NCBI GenBank assembly: GCA_021108215.1
Contig: JAIORK010000036.1
Span: forward strand, 86,948 to 150,947
DNA length: 64,000 nt
DNA from: a bacterium
Lineage (GTDB): Bacteria; Oederibacteriota; JAAXVQ01; JAUVAV01
Direction of reading: 5' to 3'
Positions 24,724 through 33,569 of this stretch are shown in pieces. Made by a program: the position numbers and the translations under genes. Under the pieces are notes generated by a model. That model saw only the letters and a program-made list of their open reading frames with translations. It was not told where the DNA came from and ran no database searches. Within the stretch, counting starts at the first letter, position 1, and each line of letters opens with the position of its first letter.

Positions 24724-26904
24724 TCACAACATGTTCTGCGGATCAACATCAATTATAACGCGCGTCCCGGAGACCGGTCTCATGGAATCCACCACATCCA
24801 ACAAACGTCTCCTTGCCGCAACGGTCGGACATTTCACCAAAATCTGAAAGCGGTGCTCTTTGGCAACTCTTTCCCTCGGCGACGGTACCGGGCCCAATAG
24901 TCTATCGTGCTTTTGTGCAATACGTTTCATCCGGTCGGCAATCACATTGGCCAATTTCAGTGCCGCAGCCGGTTGAACGCCGCGACAAATGATGACCGCC
25001 ATTCTGGTAAAAGGCGGATAATCCAATTCCCGGCGCTGCTGGATTTCCCGATCAAAAAAAGCTTTGTAATCCTGTTGCTGCGCCAATGCAATCACCGGAT
25101 GGTTGATCGTATGGGTCTGGGCCAGAACCAATCCCGGCTTGCCGCCCCGCCCGGCGCGACCGGCAACCTGCACCATCAATTGAAAAGTTTTTTCTTCTGC
25201 ACGAAAGTCAGGTAAATGCAATGCTGTATCCGCAGAAATAATACCCACCAAAGTCACGTTGGGATAATCAATCCCTTTGGCCACCATCTGAGTGCCGATG
25301 AGAATATCCGCTTCCCCTTTGCCGAACGAAGCAAATGCTTTTTCCAGGCTTCCCCGCCGCCGCGCAGTATCCTGATCAATACGCAAAACCCGCGCCTGCG
25401 GAAAATAATGCTTGAGTTCGGATTCTATCCTTTGCGTTCCTGCGCCGACCAAGCGCACACAAGCAGTTCCGCACTTGGGGCATGCCGGTCTTGCGGATGC
25501 TGTATGACCGCAACTATGACACATCAGACGGTCTTGCTCTTGATGATAAACCAGTGAAACACTGCAATCCGGACAAACCAAAACATGCCGGCATGCCGGA
25601 CACATGACCCACGGAGCAAATCCACGACGGTTCAGAAAAAGAATGCTTTGCTCCCCCGAATCAAGGCGTACTGCCAAGGCGGTAAGCAATGCCTGTGAAA
25701 AAATCGGCGGTCCTTGTTTTTCGCTGATTTCCCGGCTCATATCAACGGCTATGACTTCCGGCAGTTGTTTATCATCCACGCGCCTGGGAAGTGAGCATAA
25801 TTTATATTTTCCCTGCAATGCATTATAATAGGTTTCAATCGCCGGTGTGGCCGAGCCTAATATCAGGACCGCCTTTTGCATTTGCGCCCGTACCACCGCC
25901 ACATCCCGGGCGTTGTAACGTGGCGTGTCATCCTGCTTAAAGGAAGATTCATATTCCTCATCCACAATAATCAGACCCAATTTTTGAACCGGCGCAAAAA
26001 CAGCTGATCGAGGTCCCAAAGCTACCCGGGCATGACCTACGCGGAGACGCTGCCAGGCGGTTGCACGCTCTTTAGGTGTCAAGCCCGAGTGCAATAACGC
26101 CACCAGATTACCAAAGCGCTCACGAATACGTTTGCAGGTCTGCGGTGTTAACGCGATTTCCGGAACAAGTAATATCGCACCTTGCTCCTGGGATAAAATC
26201 TGCGCAATCGCCTGCAGATAGACCTCTGTTTTCCCGCTTCCGGTTACGCCATGTAATAAAAAAGTTTCGAAACATCTCTGGTTTATTGCTTTTACAATTT
26301 CATCCAGTGCCGCTGATTGATCCGATGTCAAAACCGGTCCGACCAGCGGCTGGAAGGATTCCAACTCCCCGGGTGTTTCAGCGTATGCCGGAACCACCTG
26401 CTTGGTCACCCACTCTTTTTGCAGAAGTTTCCGCAAGGCGGCACTCGCTGCTATCGGCAAATCTTGTAGTAACACGTCACGAGTTTTAGGTCCGGTCTGC
26501 AAACGTTCCAAAAGCGTTTGGGCATGACCGCGCAGCGGTTTTTCCAAGTGCAGTTCTTGTTCCTGTGATTGACGGTATTTTTCAATACTGGCCGGCTGTG
26601 CCGGACCGGGCAGCATGGCTGCCAGCGCCTCACCCCGGGAACAATGATAATAGGCGCTGATCCAGTTTCCCAGTTTAAGCAATTCGGGTGATAACGCCGG
26701 TTCCGAATCCAGTTGTTTGACAACTGAACGAATCGTTCGCACGGTACCCGGGGACACGGTTTCCGTCTCAACCACCACGCCATTGATAACCCGCCTGCCC
26801 AATGGAACCGCCACACGAACTCCCGGCAGGACCAGCTGTTTTTCCTTTGTTTGATAGGTTAAATCGGGCAGTCCAGGAACCGGCACTGCAACCTTGATAT
26901 ACAT
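24724..26904 (-). CDS. priA: Primosomal protein N' (PriA helicase)
   Basis: A 726-residue replication-restart helicase. It has the N-terminal DNA-binding domain (YIKVAVPVPGLPDLTY), Walker A GVTGSGKTEVYL, a DEEY box (LIIVDEEYESSFKQDD) where most PriA proteins read DEEH, and the zinc-binding cysteine array (CPACRHVLVCPDCS ... CHSCGH ... CPKCG). Helicase motifs GTQMVAKGIDYPNVTLVGI and MVQVAGRAGRG follow. PriA reloads the replisome at stalled forks. The ATG at 26904 fits the family start. Confidence 0.95.
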   Translation of the reverse strand: MYIKVAVPVPGLPDLTYQTKEKQLVLPGVRVAVPLGRRVINGVVVETETVSPGTVRTIRSVVKQLDSEPALSPELLKLGNWISAYYHCSRGEALAAMLPGPAQPASIEKYRQSQEQELHLEKPLRGHAQTLLERLQTGPKTRDVLLQDLPIAASAALRKLLQKEWVTKQVVPAYAETPGELESFQPLVGPVLTSDQSAALDEIVKAINQRCFETFLLHGVTGSGKTEVYLQAIAQILSQEQGAILLVPEIALTPQTCKRIRERFGNLVALLHSGLTPKERATAWQRLRVGHARVALGPRSAVFAPVQKLGLIIVDEEYESSFKQDDTPRYNARDVAVVRAQMQKAVLILGSATPAIETYYNALQGKYKLCSLPRRVDDKQLPEVIAVDMSREISEKQGPPIFSQALLTALAVRLDSGEQSILFLNRRGFAPWVMCPACRHVLVCPDCSVSLVYHQEQDRLMCHSCGHTASARPACPKCGTACVRLVGAGTQRIESELKHYFPQARVLRIDQDTARRRGSLEKAFASFGKGEADILIGTQMVAKGIDYPNVTLVGIISADTALHLPDFRAEEKTFQLMVQVAGRAGRGGKPGLVLAQTHTINHPVIALAQQQDYKAFFDREIQQRRELDYPPFTRMAVIICRGVQPAAALKLANVIADRMKRIAQKHDRLLGPVPSPRERVAKEHRFQILVKCPTVAARRRLLDVVDSMRPVSGTRVIIDVDPQNML

Positions 26905-27240
26905 AAATCCACCCGGTAAAAAGCATTTAAAACCGAATAAGCATACGCGCTATCGGAGCGGTTAAGCAAGCGAATAATTTATACGGCTGACGTATAAAAA
27001 CCATCCACGGCCATATTAAATAACCCGGTCATCAAGAACCGTAACTGGAGACTATTTGTTTTTTACACACGAACACGAAAAATCTCAACAAGTAAACTTT
27101 TGTTCATACGTGACACACGATAAAGATTTAACAGAAGAAACCGCCAAACGGTACCCGTAAGTAACGGTCAGCTTGCCTGGCGAATGCCGGGCGACCGTTC
27201 CCTACGGCCACCTTCCGACAAGTACACCCGGCTGGACACG
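26905..27240. repeat. Gene-free stretch with dispersed nested palindrome, copy 2
   Basis: No gene is seen between priA and the terminator at 27242. At 27161-27205 lies a second copy of the 7916-7960 palindrome: outer arms AACGGTC/GACCGTT, inner hairpin GCCTGGC-GAAT-GCCGGGC. The stretch near 27068-27120 (ACACGAACACGAAAAA) resembles the loop edge of repeat D, but no complete inverted repeat could be traced. Confidence 0.65.
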
Positions 27241-27241
27241 C

Positions 27242-27278
27242 AAAAAAAAAGCAGGGATGCTCAAAAAACATCCCTGCT
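27242..27278 (-). terminator. Rho-independent terminator of the envelope operon
   Basis: On the minus strand AGCAGGGATG pairs with CATCCCTGCT across a 9-nt loop and is followed by nine Ts. It lies 19 nt past the stop of the LolA-like gene and closes the four-gene operon starting at 30952. Confidence 0.92.
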
Positions 27279-27296
27279 CAACAAATTATTGATTGC

Positions 27297-28133
27297 TTAA
27301 AAGAAATTTTTCATCAAGTCCTTCACTACGGCAGGTATTTCTTCGGGAATTTCCTCTTGTTTTTGCTTGGTGGATTTCTGTTTTGTCACTGGCGGACGTT
27401 TGGTTTTACTCCCGCCGGCCGGAGGTGCCTTCATTGTCTCAACCTTGGTTCCTTTAGGCAGCACAAACATTGATGCCTTAATTTTTTTCCCAAATTTAAG
27501 ATCTTTTATAATGGTCGTCGTTTCCGCGGCCGGCATCTCCGTGGTCATGAACCCCATATCCATCTTTTGCCGGGGTGTTTTCATGATGCTTTTAAGCGGA
27601 AAGTTTTCTTTTTTCCAAACCCACTCCTTGACATCACCTTTGATGGTGCTGTTCATGACCGTGAGCGATGTTTTGTATTCATAGATTGTGCATTTTTTTC
27701 CATCCACTTTCCCGGTTCCGGTTTTTTTGGCTTTTTTCCGCTGACGTGCGGATTCAGCAATAATATCCGCGCTCATCATCTGGCCATAGGAAGATTCCAT
27801 ATCCGGTGTGATTTTAATCGCTTTTTTTTCATCCGGCATGTAGATGTATTTCATTTTGCCGTCATCAATAAAAATCACATCTTTGCCATCCTGAGCATTA
27901 ACTGCTTCCAGACGGTATTTGTCCCCGGAAAACCAGATTTTGCTAAGGGTTGTGTCCGTCTTCCCCTTCTCATCCTTGTGTGTACTTACGGCCGTCCAGC
28001 TCGCGTTTTTATGCTTAAAACCGGCATCGCGCATTATCTGCCCGATGCTTTTTGTTTTAGCCTGAACCTGACTGCCAAACCCGGTCAATAAATATACTGC
28101 GAGAACAGCAATTCCAACTTTTTGATAATTCAT
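27297..28133 (-). CDS. Periplasmic LolA-like / DUF4412-type protein
   Basis: A 278-residue exported protein with a signal peptide (about 1-25, ending VQAKT). The beta-rich domain (TTLSKIWFSGDKYRLEAV, KMKYIYMPDEKKAIKI, YEYKTSLTVMNSTIKGDVKEWVWKKENFPLKSI) resembles LolA/LolB-fold lipoprotein-sorting relatives. The C-terminal 60 residues are a Lys/Pro/Gln-rich low-complexity tail. LolA-fold proteins carry lipid-linked ligands across the periplasm; the ligand here is unknown. AAGGAG precedes the ATG at 28133; 23 more open codons upstream are not used. It is the last gene of the operon before a strong terminator. Confidence 0.65.
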   Translation of the reverse strand: MNYQKVGIAVLAVYLLTGFGSQVQAKTKSIGQIMRDAGFKHKNASWTAVSTHKDEKGKTDTTLSKIWFSGDKYRLEAVNAQDGKDVIFIDDGKMKYIYMPDEKKAIKITPDMESSYGQMMSADIIAESARQRKKAKKTGTGKVDGKKCTIYEYKTSLTVMNSTIKGDVKEWVWKKENFPLKSIMKTPRQKMDMGFMTTEMPAAETTTIIKDLKFGKKIKASMFVLPKGTKVETMKAPPAGGSKTKRPPVTKQKSTKQKQEEIPEEIPAVVKDLMKNFF

Positions 28134-28153
28134 ACCTGCTCCTTTCACTGCAT

Positions 28154-29128
28154 TTAAGGTAATGTAATCGAAATGGTTGATGTATACGTGCCCGTGCTGC
28201 AACTGTAGGTGACAGTGATCACAATGGTATCACCCGAACGGTACACAAATGACGGCCAGGAAATAAGCAAGGTGTTATTAAAAATCTGAGCAATCCGTGA
28301 GTAGATAGTCGCCAATTCAGCAGAGGTGGGCGCTTCATAGTACAGCCCATAGGTCTGAGTCGCGATGCTCTGCAATGTGGTTGAATCAGCACCGCCGAGA
28401 CCGACTGTATAAATCGGAATACTATTATTTTGTGCATAACCTACAATATCTGTCAGGCTATGCGAACTGGCATTTTCATACCCATCGGTAAATGCAATCA
28501 CTGCCCGTTGTCCGGACTCCTGCGCTGTATCGGTGAGTCCCATATAGACTGCATCATACAGGGCGGTTGATCCGCCCGCGGTGGTTGGCCCTGTGATAAC
28601 AGTAGACAATGCACTTTTGTCCGCCGTGTAACTCATCTCACGAACCACGGAGCTCCCGAATTTAATCACTTCACCGCGGTCCGCTGCCTGCATGTTATTC
28701 ACAAATGTCACTGCGGCATTTTCCATATCGGTAATGTCCTGTGAACCCATGGACCCGGAATAATCCAGCACCAGTGAACTGGAAATACTCTGTCCCGACC
28801 CACTGGCTGTAGCCACGGATATTGAACCGGCAGCAATCTGAGTGCCATTGTAGTTGACGGCAAAACTGGCGTTGTTGAAATACGCCGCATTCAAGGCATC
28901 GCCGTTTTGATCACGCACGGAAATAAATATCCCCTGATCATTGGCCTGAGAATACCCAGCCGTCACGCTGGACGTTGTGGCATCGCTCGAATTTACCGGT
29001 ATAGTACCGCCGCCACTGCCGCCACCGGTAATGGGGTCGACCGGGTTGTTAAAACATCCCGCCATGGTAATAAAAAAAACCGCCGCCGCCGCAAAACTCA
29101 ACCTGACCCATAGATTATTTTTTAACAT
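28154..29128 (-). CDS. Lipoprotein with von Willebrand factor A domain
   Basis: A 324-residue protein with a lipoprotein signal (hydrophobic stretch ending TMAGC) and a short Gly-rich spacer. A VWA domain follows (about 110-285): the MIDAS motif is intact as VLDYSGSMGS, with the Thr in GGSTALYDAVYMG and the Asp in VIAFTDGYENAS. Residues 45-105 form a beta-sandwich-like region. The end is a short beta domain (SWPSFVYRSGDTIVITVTYS). VWA lipoproteins bind protein partners through a divalent metal. It shares an operon with another lipoprotein and a barrel protein, so an outer-membrane complex is a reasonable guess. Confidence 0.88.
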   Translation of the reverse strand: MLKNNLWVRLSFAAAAVFFITMAGCFNNPVDPITGGGSGGGTIPVNSSDATTSSVTAGYSQANDQGIFISVRDQNGDALNAAYFNNASFAVNYNGTQIAAGSISVATASGSGQSISSSLVLDYSGSMGSQDITDMENAAVTFVNNMQAADRGEVIKFGSSVVREMSYTADKSALSTVITGPTTAGGSTALYDAVYMGLTDTAQESGQRAVIAFTDGYENASSHSLTDIVGYAQNNSIPIYTVGLGGADSTTLQSIATQTYGLYYEAPTSAELATIYSRIAQIFNNTLLISWPSFVYRSGDTIVITVTYSCSTGTYTSTISITLP

Positions 29129-29165
29129 TACTGCCACCTTCCCTCTCTAAAAATCCACTGCTGCG

Positions 29166-29603
29166 TTAAAACGAAAAATCTATTCCAGTCACTGCGGCGC
29201 CACCGGAAACCGTCACCTCACTGGAATAGGTCAAAAGTGTAATGCCGTCCACAGCTGACACGTCATAAGTGCCGTCCGATACTTGCGATATGGTATATGC
29301 CCCATTGCTGACAACTGTGGTTAAATAATAATTATTGCCGTCCACAACATCGGTCGCGACCACCGAAACGGCACCGCTGCTTGAATTGCTGATGGTTCCG
29401 CTGATGGAGCCGGAATCCGTCCCCCCGCCAAGGTCACTATCATAGTCATCGACATAACCGTCCACATGTCCTCCGGGACAACCGGAACCGCCGCCACTGG
29501 TAACCAATGTCGGCGCGGTCGGAACCTTATAGCACCCGGTTGCTGAAAGCATACCGGCAACCAGGACTGCTCCAAAAATAAATAACAGAACTTTTGATTT
29601 CAT
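29166..29603 (-). CDS. Lipoprotein with carboxypeptidase regulatory-like (Cna-B/CarboxypepD_reg) domain
   Basis: A 145-residue protein with a lipoprotein signal ending LSATGC and a Gly/Asp-rich spacer (about 35-65). One small beta-sandwich follows (GSISGTISNSSSGAVSVVA ... NGAYTISQVSDGTYDVSAVDG), the pattern of CarboxypepD_reg/DUF4382-like domains. Such domains are structural or protein-binding. GGAG lies close before the ATG, overlapping the stop of the upstream barrel gene. Confidence 0.75.
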   Translation of the reverse strand: MKSKVLLFIFGAVLVAGMLSATGCYKVPTAPTLVTSGGGSGCPGGHVDGYVDDYDSDLGGGTDSGSISGTISNSSSGAVSVVATDVVDGNNYYLTTVVSNGAYTISQVSDGTYDVSAVDGITLLTYSSEVTVSGGAAVTGIDFSF

Positions 29604-29614
29604 AATATCAGCTC

Positions 29615-30952
29615 CTAGAAATTAATGGTGCTGCCAACCAAAAATTTGCTCGCATTTTCCGGTCCGTCAGCCGGTGAAGGCGGCCAGCCAATACCATCCC
29701 GGTTCGGGACAAAATACGCAAACTGACCGTAAAACGAGACAATCTCCGAGATCGGGACAGCAGCCCAGAGATCAAATTCCACACCCAGCGCCTCGCCTTC
29801 ATCATCGGTATCGGAATAGGTCCATAATCCCACACCAGGTTTAACCATCCCAAAATCAAACTCTCCGGTAACCCCTAAAACCAAAACGCCCATATAGCTG
29901 TCGATTTTAACGCTGCCGAGATTACCATCCAAATAGGTAAGCGGGCCGGCACCATCCTGAATTTGAGAGAACATCCCCGGTCCGGCTTCAGACAAATTGT
30001 TTAAGCTGGCAAAACCGGCTTTGGTATTCAACAATGGATCAGGATCGCCGCCTGTGTAAACAACATGGCCTGCGATTTTAAAAGCAAAATCTTCATTCGA
30101 CCGCATGGCATAGCCTGCATCGAGTTTCATGCCCAGGGCGGTCGCATCAATGGAATCATCCCCTGCGGTTTTGGCCATACCAAATTGAATACCCACCTGC
30201 GCATCCAACCCGAACTTGCCTTTCGAACCGGCCTGCATATCCATGGAGTATTTACCGCCGGCCTGAATCAGCGTATTCACGCTGTCCTCTGATGTGGGCG
30301 GGGTCCCGGAGGTGATGGTGATCGGTTCCATCCCCACCAACAAATAACCGCGCAGCCCCATATTTTTGCCAAAAGAAAAATCAGGCACAAACCCGATCAA
30401 ACTTTCAATGTTACCACCTGTGTTCCAAGGTGTGATCAACTGGGTTCTTGCCAAAAAGAAAAGCAGATCGGTTGTTCCCAGATCAAACCCAAGACTGACT
30501 GCGTCATTTTCAAATCCCAACAGCAAATCATCCTTGTCACCAAAAACCTGGCGCCCTAACTTAACATAGAAGGCATCTTGCCGGAATTTGGCAAACAATT
30601 CATTTACTTTGATAAAGGGGTAGGTAATATTGGCATAACCGGGTTTTTCAACATCCAAATACAACCCGAAATTCTTTTGCTTAAAAACATTGGCCACAAC
30701 AATCTGATAAACCGGGTAAAAATACCAATCGGATGACTCGATAAAATTCGCATTTGTCATATTAAACATTTTAATATCAATACTGCCGTCAAAAGCAAAT
30801 CCCGGTTTCATGGTATCAATTAACCGGGAAGGTGATACATCTTGTTGAATAACAGTCTTGGTTGTTTTTTTTGCTTCTGCGAGATTCATCCCGCCCATCA
30901 ATAAAAACAGCGCCGTTATGGCAATCAATCCTTTTTTCATGTTCTTTTTCAT
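29615..30952 (-). CDS. Outer-membrane beta-barrel (porin-like) protein
   Basis: A 445-residue protein with a signal peptide (about 1-27, ending LAEAKK). Alternating aromatic/hydrophobic beta-strands run throughout (AFYVKLGRQVFGDKDDLLLGFENDAVSLGFDLG, GEFDFGMVKPGVGLWTYSD), and the last residue is Phe (SKFLVGSTINF), as is usual for proteins handled by BAM. It most likely forms an outer-membrane channel; substrate unknown. GGGGG lies right next to the first ATG, so a second ATG 12 nt on may be the true start. It is the first gene of an operon with two lipoproteins and a LolA-like protein. Confidence 0.8.
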   Translation of the reverse strand: MKKNMKKGLIAITALFLLMGGMNLAEAKKTTKTVIQQDVSPSRLIDTMKPGFAFDGSIDIKMFNMTNANFIESSDWYFYPVYQIVVANVFKQKNFGLYLDVEKPGYANITYPFIKVNELFAKFRQDAFYVKLGRQVFGDKDDLLLGFENDAVSLGFDLGTTDLLFFLARTQLITPWNTGGNIESLIGFVPDFSFGKNMGLRGYLLVGMEPITITSGTPPTSEDSVNTLIQAGGKYSMDMQAGSKGKFGLDAQVGIQFGMAKTAGDDSIDATALGMKLDAGYAMRSNEDFAFKIAGHVVYTGGDPDPLLNTKAGFASLNNLSEAGPGMFSQIQDGAGPLTYLDGNLGSVKIDSYMGVLVLGVTGEFDFGMVKPGVGLWTYSDTDDEGEALGVEFDLWAAVPISEIVSFYGQFAYFVPNRDGIGWPPSPADGPENASKFLVGSTINF

Positions 30953-31079
30953 CCCCCTTTTATTTTTTTATATGCAAGCCAAACTTTTCTTCAATAATAA
31001 AGAATATTTCCTGCTTTTCTTTTACTCGATCTATTGCGGATAACATCGTGTATCTTGTTGGGAATCGTGCGTAATAGTC

Positions 31080-31107
31080 AGTTTACAATATTTTATAGGC
31101 GCGTCAA
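31080..31107 (-). promoter_or_regulatory. Possible promoter of the barrel-lipoprotein operon
   Basis: TTGACG and TAAACT are separated by 16 nt on the minus strand, about 130 nt before the barrel gene. The -10 box is only fair. Confidence 0.4.
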
Positions 31108-31140
31108 GCGGATAAAATAAAAAAAATATTTTATAGTATA

Positions 31141-32151
31141 TCAGTACTCCTGCACCCCAATTTTTATCTCGTCAAAACGTGTTCCGGTCCCCGGAGTACT
31201 GCTTTGCACAATAAGTTCGATGAAAAAAGATTTCGGGCTTGACCAGCCGGTAATTGCATCAATGTCAATATTGTGGGCACCCACGCCCAATCCAGATGCA
31301 ACCTGGATCCGGTCACCGGCTCCGTCATTGACCCAAATTTCATTTCCAGTCGATGCATCGACATTGGTAATGACCACTCGCATATGAGCATAGGTATCAA
31401 TATCAAAATTAGTAAATGTATTGGATGCTGCGTAACCCCATGTCGCTGAATCGGCCGGCTGATATAAAAGATCAACTTTCCCTGTGCCGTCTCCAGTCAT
31501 TTCCACATTGTAAACATTGAACCATCCCGGATGCGGATTGCCGGTCAACCTAAAATGATCCACCATGCCGTTGGTATTTTGGTTATAAAATTGAATCTCA
31601 TCAAACCGGGTTCCTGTTCCCGGCGTCGAACTTTGAACAATCAATTCAACAAAAAACGACTTTGGACTGGTCCATCCCGTAGCTGATTGAACATCAACAT
31701 CATGCTCGCCAACACCCAGTCCTGCTGAAACCTGCACACGATCACCGGCGCCGTCATTGACCCAAATCTCATTTCCGGTTGACGCATCGACATTGGTCAC
31801 AACCACGCGCATATGCGGCATTGCCTCGATGTCAAAATCAGTAAATGTATTGGATGTTGCGTAGCCCCACGTGGCTGAATCGGTCGGTTGATATAAAAGG
31901 TCTGCTTTTCCTGTGCCGTCACCAACTAATTGGGCATTATACACATTGAACCATCCCGGATGGGGGTTACCGGATTCACGAAAGTGTTCCAGTACAGATA
32001 CTCCAGTCGGTGGCGGCCCACCACCCACAAAAGTAACTGTAATATTGTACATCAGTGCAGAGGCGGCTTGTACGCTCCCCGCAATACTTAGAATACCACC
32101 TATCAAAAAAGCTATTTTTAAAATCGACAATCGCTTCATCCGGCAAGTCAT
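31141..32151 (-). CDS. Secreted protein with two duplicated carbohydrate-binding-like domains
   Basis: A 336-residue protein with a signal peptide (about 5-29, ending VQAAS) and two near-identical domains of about 130-140 residues (about 55-190 and 196-336). Each runs from GNPHPGWFNVYN through GDGTGK, WGYA, NEIWVNDGAGDR and GVG to SSTPGTGTRFDEI. The compact beta-rich repeat ending in a 'FDEI' strand looks like a jelly-roll or carbohydrate-binding module, but I cannot name the family. The duplication is also visible in the DNA at a period of about 420 bp. GAGGTG lies five bases before the ATG at 32151. Confidence 0.75.
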   Translation of the reverse strand: MTCRMKRLSILKIAFLIGGILSIAGSVQAASALMYNITVTFVGGGPPPTGVSVLEHFRESGNPHPGWFNVYNAQLVGDGTGKADLLYQPTDSATWGYATSNTFTDFDIEAMPHMRVVVTNVDASTGNEIWVNDGAGDRVQVSAGLGVGEHDVDVQSATGWTSPKSFFVELIVQSSTPGTGTRFDEIQFYNQNTNGMVDHFRLTGNPHPGWFNVYNVEMTGDGTGKVDLLYQPADSATWGYAASNTFTNFDIDTYAHMRVVITNVDASTGNEIWVNDGAGDRIQVASGLGVGAHNIDIDAITGWSSPKSFFIELIVQSSTPGTGTRFDEIKIGVQEY

Positions 32152-32271
32152 TGGCGCACCTCAAAAAAATCGGTAAAGTTCCATCAATTATTAGACAACC
32201 CCAAGGAAATAATTATTTCAATATTTTTCATATTTTTCAAGGGTTTTTAGAAAAAATATGGTGGGAATGCG

Positions 32272-33375
32272 TTACCGCCAGCTGGGCACAACATTATCGT
32301 AATAGCTCTTGGTCACATTGCGCACATGCTTACCATCTGTATCCATGATAAAAATATTCCAGGCATTTTCCCACCGGGCCACATAGGCAATTTTGCTTCC
32401 GTCAGGGGAAAACAGCGGATCATCTTTGTCCATCTGGTCATCGGTAATTCGATAATATTTCCGCCAGGCGAGATCATACATATAAAGCTGGCGGGTTTTT
32501 TTCTCAAGACTGTTGCAGGAAAAAACCAGTTTATTTCCCAGAGGTGAAAAAACCGGATCACCCTGATAGGTCAAGTCATCATTTTTAATCAAAGCCCGGC
32601 TCTTCTTCTCCAGTAAGTCATAAATAAAAATTTCACTGCGGTTGTTCATGGTGGATTCAAAGGAAACCCACCGGCCATTCGGTGAAAAACCATAGCCATG
32701 GCTGTGCCCAAACGCCCGGGTTAGCTGCCTTGGTTTGGAACCATCGGCGTTCATCATACCCAATTCAGCGGATTCATCTTTGTGCAGCGTAAATAAAATT
32801 TGGCTGTCATTGGGACTCCAAAACGGATTGGTTTTGTCCGCACCACCCCGGGTAATTTGTTTGACGGCACGGGTCTTCAAATCAAGTATATAAATTTGAT
32901 AGGTACCGGAACGATTGGAAGAAAAAGCCAGCTCGGTCCCGTTATAAGAAAAATGTGGATCACGGTCAAAAAATTTGGATTCATGGAGCTGCTCGACTGT
33001 TCTCCCGTTGGCATCCATCATATAAAGTTGATAATGCCTGCCGTTCCCCCGGTTAGAAGCAAATGCAATTTTCCGTAAAATACCGCCACCCGCGGGTGTG
33101 GGTGTCGGCATAGGTGTATTTTCAATCACGGGTGGATAACCGGCCTGTTCAGTAATATAAAGTGCTTTGGGTTTGGTCACCATTTTAAGCAATGGCGCCT
33201 GCGAGGGCATAAAAATAGCCTTGGCTGTCGTTTGCGTTGTATTCACTTTCGTGATTGATGACGTGGGTGGTCCAAAAATAAATACCAGCAAGATGATTAA
33301 AAGCGCAAATAACATCAAGGTTCTAAGAAACGTTCCATCGTCATCAAAAGGTGATGATCCAAACTTGATTTTCAA
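32272..33375 (-). CDS. Membrane-anchored TolB-like six-bladed beta-propeller protein
   Basis: A 367-residue protein with one N-terminal membrane helix (about 19-36, MLFALLIILLVFIFG), a Pro/Thr-rich spacer (about 75-97) and six PD40-type blades. The blade signatures include FSYNGTELAFSSNRSGTYQIYILD, WSPNDSQILF, FSPNGRWVSFES, FSPLGNKLVFS and FSPDGSKIAYVARW. This is the TolB C-terminal fold. It is not TolB itself: the N-terminal TolB domain is missing and the anchor is uncleaved. The start is a TTG (33375) with GGAGG six bases upstream. A clear promoter precedes it. Confidence 0.85.
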   Translation of the reverse strand: MKIKFGSSPFDDDGTFLRTLMLFALLIILLVFIFGPPTSSITKVNTTQTTAKAIFMPSQAPLLKMVTKPKALYITEQAGYPPVIENTPMPTPTPAGGGILRKIAFASNRGNGRHYQLYMMDANGRTVEQLHESKFFDRDPHFSYNGTELAFSSNRSGTYQIYILDLKTRAVKQITRGGADKTNPFWSPNDSQILFTLHKDESAELGMMNADGSKPRQLTRAFGHSHGYGFSPNGRWVSFESTMNNRSEIFIYDLLEKKSRALIKNDDLTYQGDPVFSPLGNKLVFSCNSLEKKTRQLYMYDLAWRKYYRITDDQMDKDDPLFSPDGSKIAYVARWENAWNIFIMDTDGKHVRNVTKSYYDNVVPSWR

Positions 33376-33410
33376 GCTTGTCCTCCAGGCTATTTTGTGT
33401 TTCTTAGATG

Positions 33411-33438
33411 ATAGTACCCCTTATAGTGTATTTGTCAA
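33411..33438 (-). promoter_or_regulatory. Promoter of the beta-propeller gene
   Basis: A perfect TTGACA and TACTAT, 16 nt apart on the minus strand, lie about 40 nt before the TTG start. Confidence 0.6.
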
Positions 33439-33569
33439 TCAAATAAATACATTTATTTTGTAATAAAAGTAGTTACGCGCAATACTTCAAGTACTATTTT
33501 GCGCTTTCTAAAAAATACGCTTATTTTAAAAGGAATAAACGGTAAAAAAAACCTGACATTATTCCGGCA

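Noticed and set aside
32272-33375. TolB of the Tol-Pal system
   Set aside because: The six-bladed propeller is present, but the N-terminal TolB domain is missing, the membrane anchor is uncleaved, and no tolA/tolQ/pal genes are adjacent.
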